The notes beneath the pieces were generated by a model. That model was given only the letters and a program-made list of their open reading frames with translations. It was not told the origin of the DNA and made no database searches. Made by a program: the position numbers and the translations under genes. A stretch of DNA of 64,000 nucleotides from Rubrivivax sp. (GTDB lineage: Bacteria > Pseudomonadota > Gammaproteobacteria > Burkholderiales > Burkholderiaceae_C). The stretch spans positions 21,778-85,777 of the forward strand of contig JALHPY010000006.1 of NCBI GenBank assembly GCA_022842305.1, written 5' to 3'. Below, piece by piece: positions 20,890 to 32,147 of this stretch; positions within the stretch are counted from its first letter, which is position 1; each line of letters starts with the position of its first letter.

Positions 20890-22455
20890 ATGTTGGACGC
20901 CAACCTCCAGGCCCAGCTCAAGGCCTATCTGCAACGCCTGACGCAGCCCATCGAACTGGTGGCCTCGCTGGACGATCGCCCGGCATCAGGCGAGATGCGC
21001 GATCTGCTGCAGCAGGTTGCCGGCCTGAGTGAACTGATCAGCCTGCGCCTGGACGGGCAGGACGCCCGCCGGCCCTCGTTCTCGATCAGCCGTGCCGGGG
21101 CCGACATGGGCCTGCGCTTTGCCGCCATCCCCATGGGGCACGAGTTCACCTCGCTGGTACTGGCGCTGCTGCAGGCCGGCGGCCACCCGCCCAAGGTCGA
21201 GGCCGACGTCATCGAGCAGGTGAAGGCGCTGCAGGGTGACTTTGTCTTCGAGACCTACATGTCGCTGACCTGCCACAACTGCCCGGACGTGGTGCAGGCG
21301 CTCAACCTGATGGCCGTGCTCAACCCGCGCGTGCGCCACGTGGCCATCGACGGCGGGCTGTTCAAGAGCGAGGTCGAGGCACGCCAGATCATGGCGGTGC
21401 CCACCGTGTACCTCAATGGCCAGGTGTTCGGCTCGGGCCGGATGGAGCTGGCCGAGATCCTGGCCAAGGTGGACACCGGCAGCGCCGCGCGCGACGCCGC
21501 CAAGCTGGGCGCGAAAGACACGTTCGACGTGCTGATCGTCGGCGGCGGCCCGGCCGGCGCGGCGGCCGCGGTGTACGCGGCGCGCAAGGGCATCAGCACC
21601 GGCATCGTGGCCGAGCGCTTCGGCGGCCAGACGCTGGACACGCTGGGCATCGAGAACTACATCTCGGTGCTGGAAACCCAGGGCCCCAAGTTCGCCGCCG
21701 CGCTGGAAGCGCACGCCCGCGCCTATGGCGTGGACATCATGAACGGCCAGCGCGTCAAGTCGCTGGAGCCGGCGGCCGAGCCCGGCGGCACGGTGGCGCT
21801 GACGCTGGACAACGGCGCGGTGCTGCGCGGCCGTACCGTCATCCTCTCCACCGGCGCGCGCTGGCGCAACGTCAACGTGCCCGGCGAAGCCGAGTACCGC
21901 AACAAGGGCGTGGCCTACTGCCCGCATTGCGACGGCCCGCTGTTCAAGGGCCGCGACGTGGCCGTCATCGGCGGCGGCAATTCGGGCGTCGAGGCGGCCA
22001 TAGACCTGGCCGGCGTGGTGCGCCATGTCACGGTGATCGAGTTCCTGGACCAGCTCAAGGCCGACGCGGTGCTGGTCAACAAGCTCAAGAGCCTGCCCAA
22101 CGTCACCGTCTACACCGGCGCGCAGACCACCCAGATCACCGGCGACGGCCAGAAGGTCAGCGCCCTGCACTTCAAGCACCGCGCCAGCGGCCAGGAACAG
22201 GTGGTCGAACTGGCCGGGGTGTTCGTGCAGATCGGCCTGGTGCCCAACACCGAATGGCTCAAGGGCACGGTGGAGCTCAGCAAGTACGGCGAGATCATCG
22301 TCGACGCGCGCGGCGCCACCAGCCTGCCGGGCGTGTTTGCCGCGGGTGACGCGACCACCGTGCCCTACAAGCAGATCGTCATCGCCGCGGGTGACGGCGC
22401 CAAGGCGGCGCTGTCGGCCTTCGACCACCTGATCCGCACGCCGCGCGCGGGCTGA
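20890..22455 (+). CDS. ahpF: Alkyl hydroperoxide reductase subunit F
   Basis: Glutaredoxin-like CHNC; FAD motif [44 protein letters not shown]. Confidence 0.98.
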   Translation: MLDANLQAQLKAYLQRLTQPIELVASLDDRPASGEMRDLLQQVAGLSELISLRLDGQDARRPSFSISRAGADMGLRFAAIPMGHEFTSLVLALLQAGGHPPKVEADVIEQVKALQGDFVFETYMSLTCHNCPDVVQALNLMAVLNPRVRHVAIDGGLFKSEVEARQIMAVPTVYLNGQVFGSGRMELAEILAKVDTGSAARDAAKLGAKDTFDVLIVGGGPAGAAAAVYAARKGISTGIVAERFGGQTLDTLGIENYISVLETQGPKFAAALEAHARAYGVDIMNGQRVKSLEPAAEPGGTVALTLDNGAVLRGRTVILSTGARWRNVNVPGEAEYRNKGVAYCPHCDGPLFKGRDVAVIGGGNSGVEAAIDLAGVVRHVTVIEFLDQLKADAVLVNKLKSLPNVTVYTGAQTTQITGDGQKVSALHFKHRASGQEQVVELAGVFVQIGLVPNTEWLKGTVELSKYGEIIVDARGATSLPGVFAAGDATTVPYKQIVIAAGDGAKAALSAFDHLIRTPRAG

Positions 22456-22561
22456 GTCGCACGAACACCGGCGCCCGCACGGCGCCGGGCTTCAGTTCTG
22501 GCGCGAGCGGTCGAAATCAGGGCTTGAGGGCCCCTGTCTTTCGGCCCTGAAAGCCTGCGCC

Positions 22562-24367
22562 ATGAAACTTTCCCGATTCAGCGTCACCCAGCGGCTGGCC
22601 TTTGCATTCGGCGTCGTGCTGCTGATCTCCATCGCCGTGGCCGTGTTCTCGATCACCAAGTTCGACTACATCGGGCACAACCTCGAGGACGTGGCAGTCA
22701 ACAACGCCAAGGTCTCGGCCACCAACGAGGTCGTCGACGGCGTCAAGGACGGCATGGTCGCGCTGCGCAACCTGGTGCTGCTCGAGGACAAGGCCAAGGT
22801 CGAGGCCGCGCTGGGCCAGCTGAAGGAGGCGCATGCGCGCTACGACGAGCACTGGGCCGATTTGCTGAAGGCGCCGGCAGGCCAGCGTGGCCTGGCGATG
22901 CGCGAGAAGATCGCGGCGGCGCGCGCCGCCGTGCTGCCCCTGGACGAGCGCGTGGTGGCGCTGCTGCGGGCCGACCAGCGGGCCGAAGCGGTGGCGCTGG
23001 TAATGGGTGCGTCCAGCACCGCCAACCAATTGCTGAAGGACTTGCTCGAAGAGGACATCAGCATGCTCGAAGGTCTGAGCACGACCAGCTTCGAGGAAGC
23101 CCAGCAGGCGCATGAGCAGGCCCGGCTGTTGCTGATCGTGGCCAGCCTGCTGAGCGTGGCCGTGGCCGCAGGCCTGGCTTGGCTGGTGACGCGTTCCATC
23201 ACGCAGCAACTGGGCGCCGAGCCGGGCGCGGTAGTCGACCTGGTGCAGGCCGTCGCCCAGGGTGACCTGAGCCAGGACATCCGCCTGCAACCGGGCGACC
23301 ACGGCAGCCTGATGTCGCATGTCAAGGACATGCAGGCCTCGCTGGTCAAGGTGGTGGCCGGCGTGCGCGAGAACGCCGAAAGCGTGGCCACGGCCAGCGC
23401 CGAGATCTCGCAGGGCAACGCCGACCTGAGCCAGCGCACCGAGCAGCAGGCTTCGGCGCTGGAAGAAACCGCGGCCTCGATGGAAGAACTGGGCTCTGCA
23501 GTTCAGCAGAACGCCGACCATGCGCGCCAGGCCAACCAGCTGGCCCAGGGTGCATCCGAAGTGGCGGCGCAGGGCGGCGCGGTGGTGGGCGAGGTGGTCG
23601 AGACCATGAAGTCCATCAACGACAGCTCGCGCCGCATCGCCGACATCATCGGCGTGATCGACGGCATCGCCTTCCAGACCAACATCCTGGCGCTCAACGC
23701 CGCGGTCGAGGCCGCGCGTGCCGGTGAGCAGGGCCGCGGCTTCGCCGTGGTGGCGGCCGAGGTGCGCAGCCTGGCGCACCGCTCGGCCGACGCCGCGCGC
23801 GAGATCAAGACCCTGATCGGCACCAGCGTCGAGCGTGTCGAGCAGGGTTCGGCCCTGGTCGACCGCGCCGGCGCCACCATGAACGAGGTCGTCAGCTCGA
23901 TCCGCCGCGTCACCGACATCATGGGCGAGATCAGCGCCGCCAGCAGCGAGCAAAGCCGCGGCGTGGCCCAGGTGGGCGAGGCGATCTCGCAGATGGACCA
24001 GGTGACGCAGCAGAACGCCGCGCTGGTGGAGCAAAGCGCCGCGGCCTCGGACAGCCTGAAGCTGCAGGCCGGACAACTGGTGCAGGCCATGGCGGTGTTC
24101 CGCACCGGCCGCAGCGCCGCCCAAAGCCAGGCGGCGCCCGCCGCAGCGGCCAGACCGGCGAGCAAGCCTGCCAGCAAACCCCCCTACAAGCCCCTGCCCA
24201 AGGCCACAGTCAAGGCCAGCTCGGCGGCCGTGCCCGAGCCCAGCCCGCAACAGGCCACACAAACGGTGCTGACCAAGGTCAAGGCCATGGCTGCAGCACC
24301 CGCCGCTGCCCCGCCGGCCAAGCCCAGCCCGGCCACGGGCGGCAACGACGACTGGGAAACCTTCTGA
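22562..24367 (+). CDS. Methyl-accepting chemotaxis protein with C-terminal DWETF pentapeptide
   Basis: Four-helix-bundle-type N-terminus, HAMP, hairpin [44 protein letters not shown], Ala/Pro-rich linker. Confidence 0.95.
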   Translation: MKLSRFSVTQRLAFAFGVVLLISIAVAVFSITKFDYIGHNLEDVAVNNAKVSATNEVVDGVKDGMVALRNLVLLEDKAKVEAALGQLKEAHARYDEHWADLLKAPAGQRGLAMREKIAAARAAVLPLDERVVALLRADQRAEAVALVMGASSTANQLLKDLLEEDISMLEGLSTTSFEEAQQAHEQARLLLIVASLLSVAVAAGLAWLVTRSITQQLGAEPGAVVDLVQAVAQGDLSQDIRLQPGDHGSLMSHVKDMQASLVKVVAGVRENAESVATASAEISQGNADLSQRTEQQASALEETAASMEELGSAVQQNADHARQANQLAQGASEVAAQGGAVVGEVVETMKSINDSSRRIADIIGVIDGIAFQTNILALNAAVEAARAGEQGRGFAVVAAEVRSLAHRSADAAREIKTLIGTSVERVEQGSALVDRAGATMNEVVSSIRRVTDIMGEISAASSEQSRGVAQVGEAISQMDQVTQQNAALVEQSAAASDSLKLQAGQLVQAMAVFRTGRSAAQSQAAPAAAARPASKPASKPPYKPLPKATVKASSAAVPEPSPQQATQTVLTKVKAMAAAPAAAPPAKPSPATGGNDDWETF

Positions 24368-24428
24368 CCCAAGCGCTGCCCGCGCGGTCCGGCGGGCTCA
24401 ACCCCTGTAGATCACCGGAGCACTCACC

Positions 24429-24758
24429 ATGAAGACCACCCTTGCCCTTGCCCTGCTGGCCGCGGCCATCGCCCTGCCGGCCCAGGCCGCACCCGATGCC
24501 GCCGCCGCCCTGGCGCTGTCCGAATCCAACAAGTGCAACAAGTGCCACACCGTGGACAAGGGCAAGCGCGGCCCTTCGTACAAGCAGATCGCTGCCAAGT
24601 ACAAGGGCCAGGCCGACGCCATGGCCAAGCTCTCGACCATGGTGACCCAGTCACCCAAGGTGAAGTACGAGAACGGCGACGAGGAAGAGCACAAGCCGCT
24701 GAACACCAAGGACCCGGCCAAGGTGCGCAACCTGGTCGAGTGGATCCTGGCGCTGTAG
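24429..24758 (+). CDS. Periplasmic c-type cytochrome (monoheme)
   Basis: Signal peptide [25 protein letters not shown] heme motif. Confidence 0.85.
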   Translation: MKTTLALALLAAAIALPAQAAPDAAAALALSESNKCNKCHTVDKGKRGPSYKQIAAKYKGQADAMAKLSTMVTQSPKVKYENGDEEEHKPLNTKDPAKVRNLVEWILAL

Positions 24759-24798
24759 GGCCCGCCGCGGCTGCGGCCGCAGGCACAATCGCGGCCCC

Positions 24799-25491
24799 AT
24801 GGAAGACAGCCCGGCGCCGCGCCACATCCCCATCCGCAGCTACGTGCTGCGCCCCGGCCGCATCGGCCCCGGCCAGCTGCGCGCGCTGACCGAGCTGGGG
24901 CCGCGCTACCTGCTGCCCTTTGTGCCGCAGCCGCTGGACCCGGCCACCACCTTCGGGCGCAACGCGCCGCTGGTGCTGGAGATCGGCTTCGGCATGGGCG
25001 ACGCCACCGCGCAGGTGGCCGCGGCCCAGCCGCAGACCGATTTCATCGGCGTCGAGGTGCACCCGCCCGGCGTGGGCGCGCTTCTGCAGCGCATCAAAGA
25101 ACGCCAGCTTGCGAACCTGCGCATCGTGCAGTTTGATGCCGTTCCGGTGCTGCAGCAGATGCTGGCGCCGGGCACGCTGGCCGGCGCGCACGTGTGGTTT
25201 CCAGACCCCTGGCACAAGACCAAGCACCACAAGCGCCGGCTGATCCAGCCGCCCTTGGCGGCGCTGCTGGCCAGCCGCCTGGCGCCGGGTGGCTACCTGC
25301 ACTGCGCCACCGACTGGCAGCCCTACGCCGAGCAGATGCTGGAGGTGCTGTCGGCCGTGCCCGGCCTGGCCAACACGGCCGGCAGGGGCTACGCGCCGCG
25401 CCCGGCCTGGCGGCCGCAGACCAAGTTCGAATCACGCGGCCTGCGACTGGGCCACGGCGTGTGGGATCTGGTGTTCACGCGCTCCAGTTGA
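24799..25491 (+). CDS. trmB: tRNA (guanine-N7-)-methyltransferase
   Basis: [67 protein letters not shown]. Confidence 0.97.
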   Translation: MEDSPAPRHIPIRSYVLRPGRIGPGQLRALTELGPRYLLPFVPQPLDPATTFGRNAPLVLEIGFGMGDATAQVAAAQPQTDFIGVEVHPPGVGALLQRIKERQLANLRIVQFDAVPVLQQMLAPGTLAGAHVWFPDPWHKTKHHKRRLIQPPLAALLASRLAPGGYLHCATDWQPYAEQMLEVLSAVPGLANTAGRGYAPRPAWRPQTKFESRGLRLGHGVWDLVFTRSS

Positions 25492-26356
25492 CCCATCCGC
25501 CCCAGGCGGTGGCCAGCACGATGGCGCCGAAGACGATGCGGTACCAGGCGAACACCGTGAAGTCGTGCGTCGACACGTAGCGGATCAGCCAGCGTATGCA
25601 CAGCAGCGCGCTGAAGAACGACACCACCAGGCCCACGGCGAACATCGGCAGATCACTGGCGTGCAGTGCGGCGCGTTCCTTCCACACCGAGTAGGCGCCG
25701 GCTGCCATCAGCGTGGGGATGCCCAGGTAGAAGCTGAACTCGGTGGCGCACTTGCGCGAGAAGCCGAAGACCATGGCGCCGATGATGGTGGCGCCCGAAC
25801 GGCTGGTGCCGGGAATCAGCGCCAGGCACTGCATGCAGCCCACCTTGAAGGCGTCCATCGCCGTCATGTCGTCCACCGACTCGACGCGTGCGCGCCGCGT
25901 GCCCTGCAGGTCCATGGCGCCGTAGCGGCGCCGGTGCCAGGCCTCGACGAAGAGGATCACGATGCCGCCCACGATGAAGGCCATGGCCACCGGCACCGGG
26001 TGGAACAGGTGCTGCTTGACCATCTTGCCGAAGGCCAGCCCCAGCACCGCCGCGGGCATGAAGGCGATGAGCAGGTTGCGCACGAAGCGTTGCGCCACCG
26101 GGTCGTGGCCCACGCCCACCACCGTGCTGGTCAGGCGCTTGCGGTACTCCCAGATCACGGCAAACATGGCCCCGGTCTGGATGGCGATGTCGAAGACCTT
26201 GGCCGCCTCACCGGTGAATCCGATGAGTGACCCCACCAGGATCAGGTGCCCGGTGGAAGAGATGGGCAGGAACTCGGTCAGCCCCTCCACCACGCCCATG
26301 ATGGCGGCCTTGATCAGCAGGATGGGGTCCAAGGGTGGCGCTCCGGGCAGGGGCAA
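25475..26356 (-). CDS. uppP: Undecaprenyl-diphosphate phosphatase
   Basis: [64 protein letters not shown]. Confidence 0.97.
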   Translation of the reverse strand: MPLPGAPPLDPILLIKAAIMGVVEGLTEFLPISSTGHLILVGSLIGFTGEAAKVFDIAIQTGAMFAVIWEYRKRLTSTVVGVGHDPVAQRFVRNLLIAFMPAAVLGLAFGKMVKQHLFHPVPVAMAFIVGGIVILFVEAWHRRRYGAMDLQGTRRARVESVDDMTAMDAFKVGCMQCLALIPGTSRSGATIIGAMVFGFSRKCATEFSFYLGIPTLMAAGAYSVWKERAALHASDLPMFAVGLVVSFFSALLCIRWLIRYVSTHDFTVFAWYRIVFGAIVLATAWGGWVNWSA

Positions 26357-26414
26357 AGCGACGGATCATAGTCGCCGGGTATGCGTGGGCCCCTTCAGCC
26401 GGCCGCAGCCGGCG

Positions 26415-26975
26415 TCAACCGGCGCTGGGCACGAAGTCCAGTTCCAGCCCGCGCGGCGTGATGCGCAGCGCGCCCGGTGCCAGGCCCTGGCGCTGCAGCC
26501 GCTGCACGCGATCGGGCGGCAGCTGGTAGACCATCAGGCCCTCCAGCAGCTGCCCGGCCACGGCCGCACCCAGGCGTTCGGCCGGGCCGCGGGCGGGGCT
26601 GGCGCTGCTGTCCAGGCGCAGCTCCTGCACCCGCACCTGCTGCAGGCGCACGGTGTGGTCCTGCGTCTGCCAGCGCAGCGCCGCGTCCAGCTGCATCTGG
26701 CCGCGCCACTGGCCGCCCAGCACGCGCTCGCGCGCCTGCAGGTCCAGCGCCAGCGCCAGGCGTTCGCGTTCGGGCAGCAGGCGCAGCCGCCCGGCCGGCA
26801 GGCTCACGTCGAACAGCTCCAGCACGCGGCGCTGCAGCGGCAGGCGCTGTTGCAGCAGGGCGTCGAGCTCGTCCTCGCTCAGGCGCAGCGTGGGCGGGCC
26901 CAGCAGGCTGGCGCAGCCGCTCAGGCCCAGGGCCAGCAGGGCGGACAAGGTGTGGCGGCGGCTGGGCAGGGACAT
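26415..26975 (-). CDS. DUF1439-type lipoprotein
   Basis: Lipobox ALGLSGC; LRLSEDELDALLQQRLPLQRRVLELFDVSL. Confidence 0.8.
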   Translation of the reverse strand: MSLPSRRHTLSALLALGLSGCASLLGPPTLRLSEDELDALLQQRLPLQRRVLELFDVSLPAGRLRLLPERERLALALDLQARERVLGGQWRGQMQLDAALRWQTQDHTVRLQQVRVQELRLDSSASPARGPAERLGAAVAGQLLEGLMVYQLPPDRVQRLQRQGLAPGALRITPRGLELDFVPSAG

Positions 26976-27025
26976 GGCGGCATTCTAGGAGTCGCTTGAC
27001 CGCCGCCGCCGCGCAGCCTAGCATT

Positions 27026-27039
27026 ACTGACCGGTCAGT
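27026..27039. promoter_or_regulatory. Palindromic putative TetR operator
   Basis: Perfect 14-bp palindrome ACTGACCGGTCAGT immediately 5' of the TetR-family gene. Confidence 0.7.
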
Positions 27040-27046
27040 CATTAAT

Positions 27047-27715
27047 GTGAATCCAAGCCCCAAGACACCAGAATTCGGCCCGCGCCAGCGGCGCAAGCAG
27101 GCCCGGCCCCAGGAATTGCTGGACGCCGCCCTGGCCCTGTTCGTCGAGAAGGGCTTTGCCGCCACGCGCGCCGAAGAAGTGGCGCAGCGCGCCGGCGTGT
27201 CCAAGGGCACGCTGTACCTGTACTACCCGAGCAAGGAAGAGCTGTTCAAGGCGGTGGTACGGCAGAACCTGTCCAACCTCATCGCCGAGGGCCAGGAGCT
27301 GGTGGCCTGCCACCAGGGCAGCAGCGCCGAGCTGATCGAGGACCTGATGCGCGTGTGGTGGCAGCGCTTCGGCAGCACGCCGGCCGCGGGCATCCACAAG
27401 ATCGTGCTGGCCGAGGTGCGCAACTTCCCCGAGCTGGCGCAGTTCTACACCGACGAAGTCATGATCCCGGCCGACCGGCTGTTCTGCAGCGCGGTGCAGC
27501 GCGGCGTGGACCGCGGCGAGTTCCGCGCGCTGCCGCTGCACGACGTGGCGCACGCGCTGATCGCGCCGCTGATCTTCACAGCCATCGAATGCCATTCCTT
27601 CGGCGCCTGCCCGGTGCGCGGCGGCGTGACGATCGACCCCTTCACCGGACTGAAGGTCCACCTGGACTTGTTGTTGCGCGGCCTGGTGACGCGCGATGAC
27701 AGGGCCCCGACATGA
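27047..27715 (+). CDS. TetR/AcrR-family transcriptional regulator
   Basis: ELLDAALALFVEKGFAATRAEEVAQRAGVSKGTLYLYYPSKEELFKAVV; probable GTG start. Confidence 0.93.
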   Translation: MNPSPKTPEFGPRQRRKQARPQELLDAALALFVEKGFAATRAEEVAQRAGVSKGTLYLYYPSKEELFKAVVRQNLSNLIAEGQELVACHQGSSAELIEDLMRVWWQRFGSTPAAGIHKIVLAEVRNFPELAQFYTDEVMIPADRLFCSAVQRGVDRGEFRALPLHDVAHALIAPLIFTAIECHSFGACPVRGGVTIDPFTGLKVHLDLLLRGLVTRDDRAPT

Positions 27716-28914
27716 CGAAGCGGGCCCGCTGGATCCTGGCCCTGGTGCTGCTGCTGGCGGTCGCCGCAGCCGTTGTGGCGCTGCGCCGCGGCAGCACGCA
27801 GACGGCCGCCAGCGCTGCGCGCGCGGCCTCGGCGCCCACGCCGGCCATCGAACTGGCCGCGGGTGACGTGGCCACGGCTGCGATGGCCGAGCTGAGCAGC
27901 CTGCTGCAGGTCTCGGGCGGCCTGAAGGCCAGCCGCAGTGCGCTGGTCAAGGCCAAGGTCGCGGCCGAGCTGACCGAGTTGACTGTGCGCGAAGGCGACC
28001 GCGTCGCCGCCGGCCAGCTGATCGGGCGCCTGGACGCCACCGAATTCCGCTGGCGCCTGCGCCAGGCCGAAGACCAGGCGGCCGCGGCGCAGGCGCAGCT
28101 GGACATCGCGAAGCGCACCCTGGCCAACAACCAGGCGCTGGTGGCGCAGGGCTTCATCTCGCGCAACGCGCTGGACACGTCCGAAAGCAGCGCCGCCGGC
28201 GCCGCCGCCTCGCTGCAGGCCGCGCGCGCCGCGGCCGAACTGGCGCGCAAGGCCGTGGCCGACAGCGAGGTGCGCGCGCCCATCGCCGGGCTGGTGGCAC
28301 AGCGCCTGGCGCAGCCGGGCGAGCGCGTGCCGGTGGACGGCCGCATCGTCGAGATCGTCGACCTGTCGCGTATCGAGCTGGAAGCGGCCGTGGCGCCTGA
28401 AGACGTGCTGGGCCTGCGCATCGGCCAGGCGGCACGGGTGCAGGTGGACGGCCTGGCCGAGGAACTGCCGGCGCGCGTGCTGCGCATCAATCCGGCGGCG
28501 GCAGCCGGCACGCGCTCGGTGATGGCCTACATCGAGCTGGCCCCGGGCGCGGCCGCGGCCGGTCTGCGGCAAGGCCTGTTCGCGCGCGCCACCATCGAGC
28601 TGCAACGGCGCAGCGCGCTGGTGGTGCCGGCCTCGGCGCTGCGCGTGGACCAGGCGCGCCCGCAGCTGCTGGTGGTGGAAGGCGGCCTGGCGCGGCAGCG
28701 CGCGGTGCGCACCGGCGCGCGCGGCGAGGTGCTGATCGACGGCCGGCCCGAGGCCGCGGTGGAGATCCTGGAAGGCGTGGCACCCGGCGCCACCGTGCTG
28801 CGCGGCACCGTGGGCACGCTGCGCGACGGCACGCCGGTGACGCTGGCGCGCGTTGCAACAGCCACTGCCGCGGCCCCTGCAGCGGCCGGCCCCGCTGCTT
28901 CGGCCGCGCGCTGA
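27712..28914 (+). CDS. RND efflux periplasmic adaptor (membrane fusion protein)
   Basis: N-terminal signal anchor; VSGGLKASRSALVKAKVAAELTELTVREGDRVAAGQLIGRLD; VRAPIAGLVAQRLAQPGERV. Confidence 0.93.
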   Translation: MTKRARWILALVLLLAVAAAVVALRRGSTQTAASAARAASAPTPAIELAAGDVATAAMAELSSLLQVSGGLKASRSALVKAKVAAELTELTVREGDRVAAGQLIGRLDATEFRWRLRQAEDQAAAAQAQLDIAKRTLANNQALVAQGFISRNALDTSESSAAGAAASLQAARAAAELARKAVADSEVRAPIAGLVAQRLAQPGERVPVDGRIVEIVDLSRIELEAAVAPEDVLGLRIGQAARVQVDGLAEELPARVLRINPAAAAGTRSVMAYIELAPGAAAAGLRQGLFARATIELQRRSALVVPASALRVDQARPQLLVVEGGLARQRAVRTGARGEVLIDGRPEAAVEILEGVAPGATVLRGTVGTLRDGTPVTLARVATATAAAPAAAGPAASAAR

Positions 28915-28918
28915 CACC

Positions 28919-31900
28919 ATGTGGTTCACCCGCGTCTCGATCGCCAACCCGGTGCTGGCCGTGATGGTGATGCTGGCCTTCGTGGTGCTGGGCCTGTTCA
29001 GCTACCAGCGGCTGTCGCTGGACCAGTTTCCCAACATCGACTTCCCCACCGTGGTGGTGAGCATCGACTACCCCGGCGCCAGCCCCGAGATCGTCGAGGC
29101 CGAGGTCACGCGCAAGATCGAAGAAGCGGTGAACACCATCGCCGGCATCAACGCGCTCAGCTCGCGCTCTTACGAGGGCACGGCGGTGGTGATCGTCGAG
29201 TTCAACCTCGACGTCGACGGGCGCAAGGCCGCCGACGACGTACGCGAGAAGGTGGCGCTGATGCGCCCGCTGCTGCGCGACGAGGTGAAGGAGCCGCGCG
29301 TCTCGCGCTTCGATCCGGCCGCCCAGCCCATCTTCAACGTCGCGGTCATGGCCAGCGGCAGCGAAGCGGTGCCGGCCACGCCGCAGGACCTGACCACCTG
29401 GGCCAGCCAGGTGCTGCAGAAGAAGCTGGAGAACGTGCGCGGCGTGGGCGCGGTCAGCGTCATCGGCGGCGTGCAGCGGCAGGTGAACATCTACCTGCGC
29501 CCGGCGGCGATGGAGGCCGCGGGCGTGTCCACCGAGCAGGTGGCCGCGGCCCTGCGCAGCGAGAACCAGGAACTGCCACTGGGCGCCATCCGCTCGCGTG
29601 AACAAGAACAGGTGGTGCAGATCAACGCGCGGCTGAAGACGCCGCGCGACTTTCGCGACATCGTGGTGGCGCGCAAGACCGGGGGCGCCGTGGTGCGCCT
29701 GTGGCAGGTGGCCGACGTGGTGGACGGCCCGCAGGAGCAGGAAAGCCTGGCCCTGTACAACGGCCAGCGCACCGTGCTACTGAGCGTGCAGAAGAGCCAG
29801 GGCGAGAACACCATCGCCGTGGTCGACGGCCTGCGCCGCGCGCTCGATCAGGCCCAGGCGCTCACGCCGCCGGGCATGCGCACCGAGATCAACCGCGACA
29901 ACTCGCGCGGCATCCGCGTGAGCGTGGCCAACGTGCAGCGCACGCTGCTGGAGGGCGCGGCGCTGACGGTGCTGATCGTCTTCCTGTTCCTCAATTCCTG
30001 GCGCAGCACGGTGATCACCGGGCTGACGCTGCCGATCGCGCTGATCGGCACCTTTCTCTTCATGCACCTGTTCGGCTTCACCATCAACACCATCACGCTG
30101 ATGGCGTTGAGCCTGTGCGTGGGCCTGCTGATCGACGACGCCATCGTCGTGCGCGAGAACATCGTGCGCCACGTGCAGATGGGCAAGAGCGCGCACGACG
30201 CGGCGCTGCAGGGGACCGATGAAATCGGCCTGGCGGTGCTGGCCACCACGCTGTCCATCGTGGCCGTGTTCCTGCCCATCGGCTTCATGGGCGGCATCGT
30301 CGGCAAGTTCTTCCACGAGTTCGGCATCACCATCGTGGCGGCGGTGCTGATCAGCATGTTCGTGAGCTTCACGCTGGACCCGATGCTCAGCAGCGTGTGG
30401 CACGACCCGGCCGCCGAGCACGGCTCGCACCTGGGGGACCGCCGCGTCACGCTCTACGACCGCACCCTGGGCCGCGTGACCGCGCTCTTCGACCGCCTGA
30501 CCGCCTGGTTGTCGCGCGCCTACCAGGCCATCCTGGGCTGGGCGCTGGTGCACAAGATCAAGACCGTGCTGATCGCCACCGCCACCTTCGTCGTGGCGCT
30601 GGCGCTGCTGGGCGCCATCGGCAAGGAGTTCGTGCCCAAGGCCGACTTCTCCGAGACGCTGGTCAACTTCTACACGCCGGTGGGTTCGTCGCTGGAGGTG
30701 ACCGAGATGCGCGCCAAACAGGTGGACGCGGCGCTGCGCGAACTGCCCGAAGTGCGCCACACCGTCATCACCGTGAACAGCGGCTTCGCCCAGGGCAAGA
30801 TCTTCGGCTCGGTGTACGTGCGCCTGGTCGACCGCAAGGACCGCAGCCGCAGCATCGCCGACCTGGTGGTGCCCATGCGCGAGCGCCTGGCGCGCATCCC
30901 GGGCATCACCGTCACCAACATCGGCGTCACCGACCTGGGCGGGGGCAAGAGCATCGCGTTTTCGGTGCAGGGGCCCGACCTGGCCGAGCTGGAACGGCTG
31001 TCGCGCCAGATCATGCCGCGGCTGGGCGCGATCCCCGGCCTGACCGATCTGGACAGCACGCTCAAGCCCGACAAGCCGACCCTGGCCATCGACGTCAAGC
31101 GCGACGCCGCGGCCGACCTGGGCCTGAACGTCAACGCCCTGGCCGGCGCGCTGCGCACGCTGGTGGCCGGCATTTCGGTGGGCAACTGGCGCGCCGCCGA
31201 TGGCGAGAACTACGACGTGCGCCTGAGCCTGGCACCCAGCGCGCGCGACGCGGCCGCCGACCTGGTGAACCTGCCGCTGGTGCTGGGCAGCAACGCCGAC
31301 GGCACGGCGCGCGTGGTGCGGCTGTCGCAGGTGGCCGAGGTGCGCGCCGCCACCGGCCCCAACCAGATCAACCGCCGCGACCTGAGCCGCGAGATCAACA
31401 TCGACGCCAACCCGCTGGGGCGCAGCACCGGCGAGGTCAGCACTGACATCCGCGCCGTGCTCGACAGCATCGCCTGGCCGCCGGGCTACCGCTACAGCTT
31501 TGGCGGCTCCACCAAGAACATGAACGAATCCTTCCAGTACGCGGTGGGCGCTTTAGGCCTGGCGGTGGTCTTCATCTACATGATCCTGGCCAGCCAGTTC
31601 AAGAGCTTCCTGCAGCCGCTGGCGCTGATGAGCAGCCTGCCGCTCACGCTGATCGGCGTGGTGGGCGCGCTGCTGGCCTTTGGCAGCACGCTCAACATGT
31701 TCTCGGTCATCGGCATCGTCATGCTGATGGGGCTGGTGACCAAGAACGCCATCCTGCTGATCGACTTCGCCATCCGCGCGCGCGCCGACCAGGTGCAGCC
31801 CGATGGTTCGGTGCTGCCCGGCCTGGAGCGCAACGCGGCGCTGCTGGAAGCCGCGCGCGTGCGCCTGCGCCCCATCCTGATGACCACGCTGGCCATGGTC

Positions 31901-32107
31901 TTCGGCATGGTGCCGCTGGCCTTTGCGCTGACCGAGGGCTCGGAGCAGCGCGCGCCCATGGGCCAGGCGGTGATCGGCGGCGTCATCACCTCGTCGCTGC
32001 TCACCCTGGTGGTGGTGCCGGTGGTGTACTGCTGGCTGGACGACCTGTCGGCCTGGGCGCGCCGCGGCTTCCGGCGGCGTCCGCTGGGCGCCAGGGTCGC
32101 GGCCTAA
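28919..32107 (+). CDS. RND efflux inner-membrane permease (HAE1-like)
   Basis: FPNIDFPTVVVSIDYPGASPEIVEAEVTRKIEEAVNTIAGI; VGLLIDDAIVVRENI; about 1060 aa with duplicated RND fold. Confidence 0.96.
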   Translation: MWFTRVSIANPVLAVMVMLAFVVLGLFSYQRLSLDQFPNIDFPTVVVSIDYPGASPEIVEAEVTRKIEEAVNTIAGINALSSRSYEGTAVVIVEFNLDVDGRKAADDVREKVALMRPLLRDEVKEPRVSRFDPAAQPIFNVAVMASGSEAVPATPQDLTTWASQVLQKKLENVRGVGAVSVIGGVQRQVNIYLRPAAMEAAGVSTEQVAAALRSENQELPLGAIRSREQEQVVQINARLKTPRDFRDIVVARKTGGAVVRLWQVADVVDGPQEQESLALYNGQRTVLLSVQKSQGENTIAVVDGLRRALDQAQALTPPGMRTEINRDNSRGIRVSVANVQRTLLEGAALTVLIVFLFLNSWRSTVITGLTLPIALIGTFLFMHLFGFTINTITLMALSLCVGLLIDDAIVVRENIVRHVQMGKSAHDAALQGTDEIGLAVLATTLSIVAVFLPIGFMGGIVGKFFHEFGITIVAAVLISMFVSFTLDPMLSSVWHDPAAEHGSHLGDRRVTLYDRTLGRVTALFDRLTAWLSRAYQAILGWALVHKIKTVLIATATFVVALALLGAIGKEFVPKADFSETLVNFYTPVGSSLEVTEMRAKQVDAALRELPEVRHTVITVNSGFAQGKIFGSVYVRLVDRKDRSRSIADLVVPMRERLARIPGITVTNIGVTDLGGGKSIAFSVQGPDLAELERLSRQIMPRLGAIPGLTDLDSTLKPDKPTLAIDVKRDAAADLGLNVNALAGALRTLVAGISVGNWRAADGENYDVRLSLAPSARDAAADLVNLPLVLGSNADGTARVVRLSQVAEVRAATGPNQINRRDLSREINIDANPLGRSTGEVSTDIRAVLDSIAWPPGYRYSFGGSTKNMNESFQYAVGALGLAVVFIYMILASQFKSFLQPLALMSSLPLTLIGVVGALLAFGSTLNMFSVIGIVMLMGLVTKNAILLIDFAIRARADQVQPDGSVLPGLERNAALLEAARVRLRPILMTTLAMVFGMVPLAFALTEGSEQRAPMGQAVIGGVITSSLLTLVVVPVVYCWLDDLSAWARRGFRRRPLGARVAA

Positions 32108-32147
32108 AATCGCGCCCGCCCGACGAACACACCTCTCTCAGAAAGCC

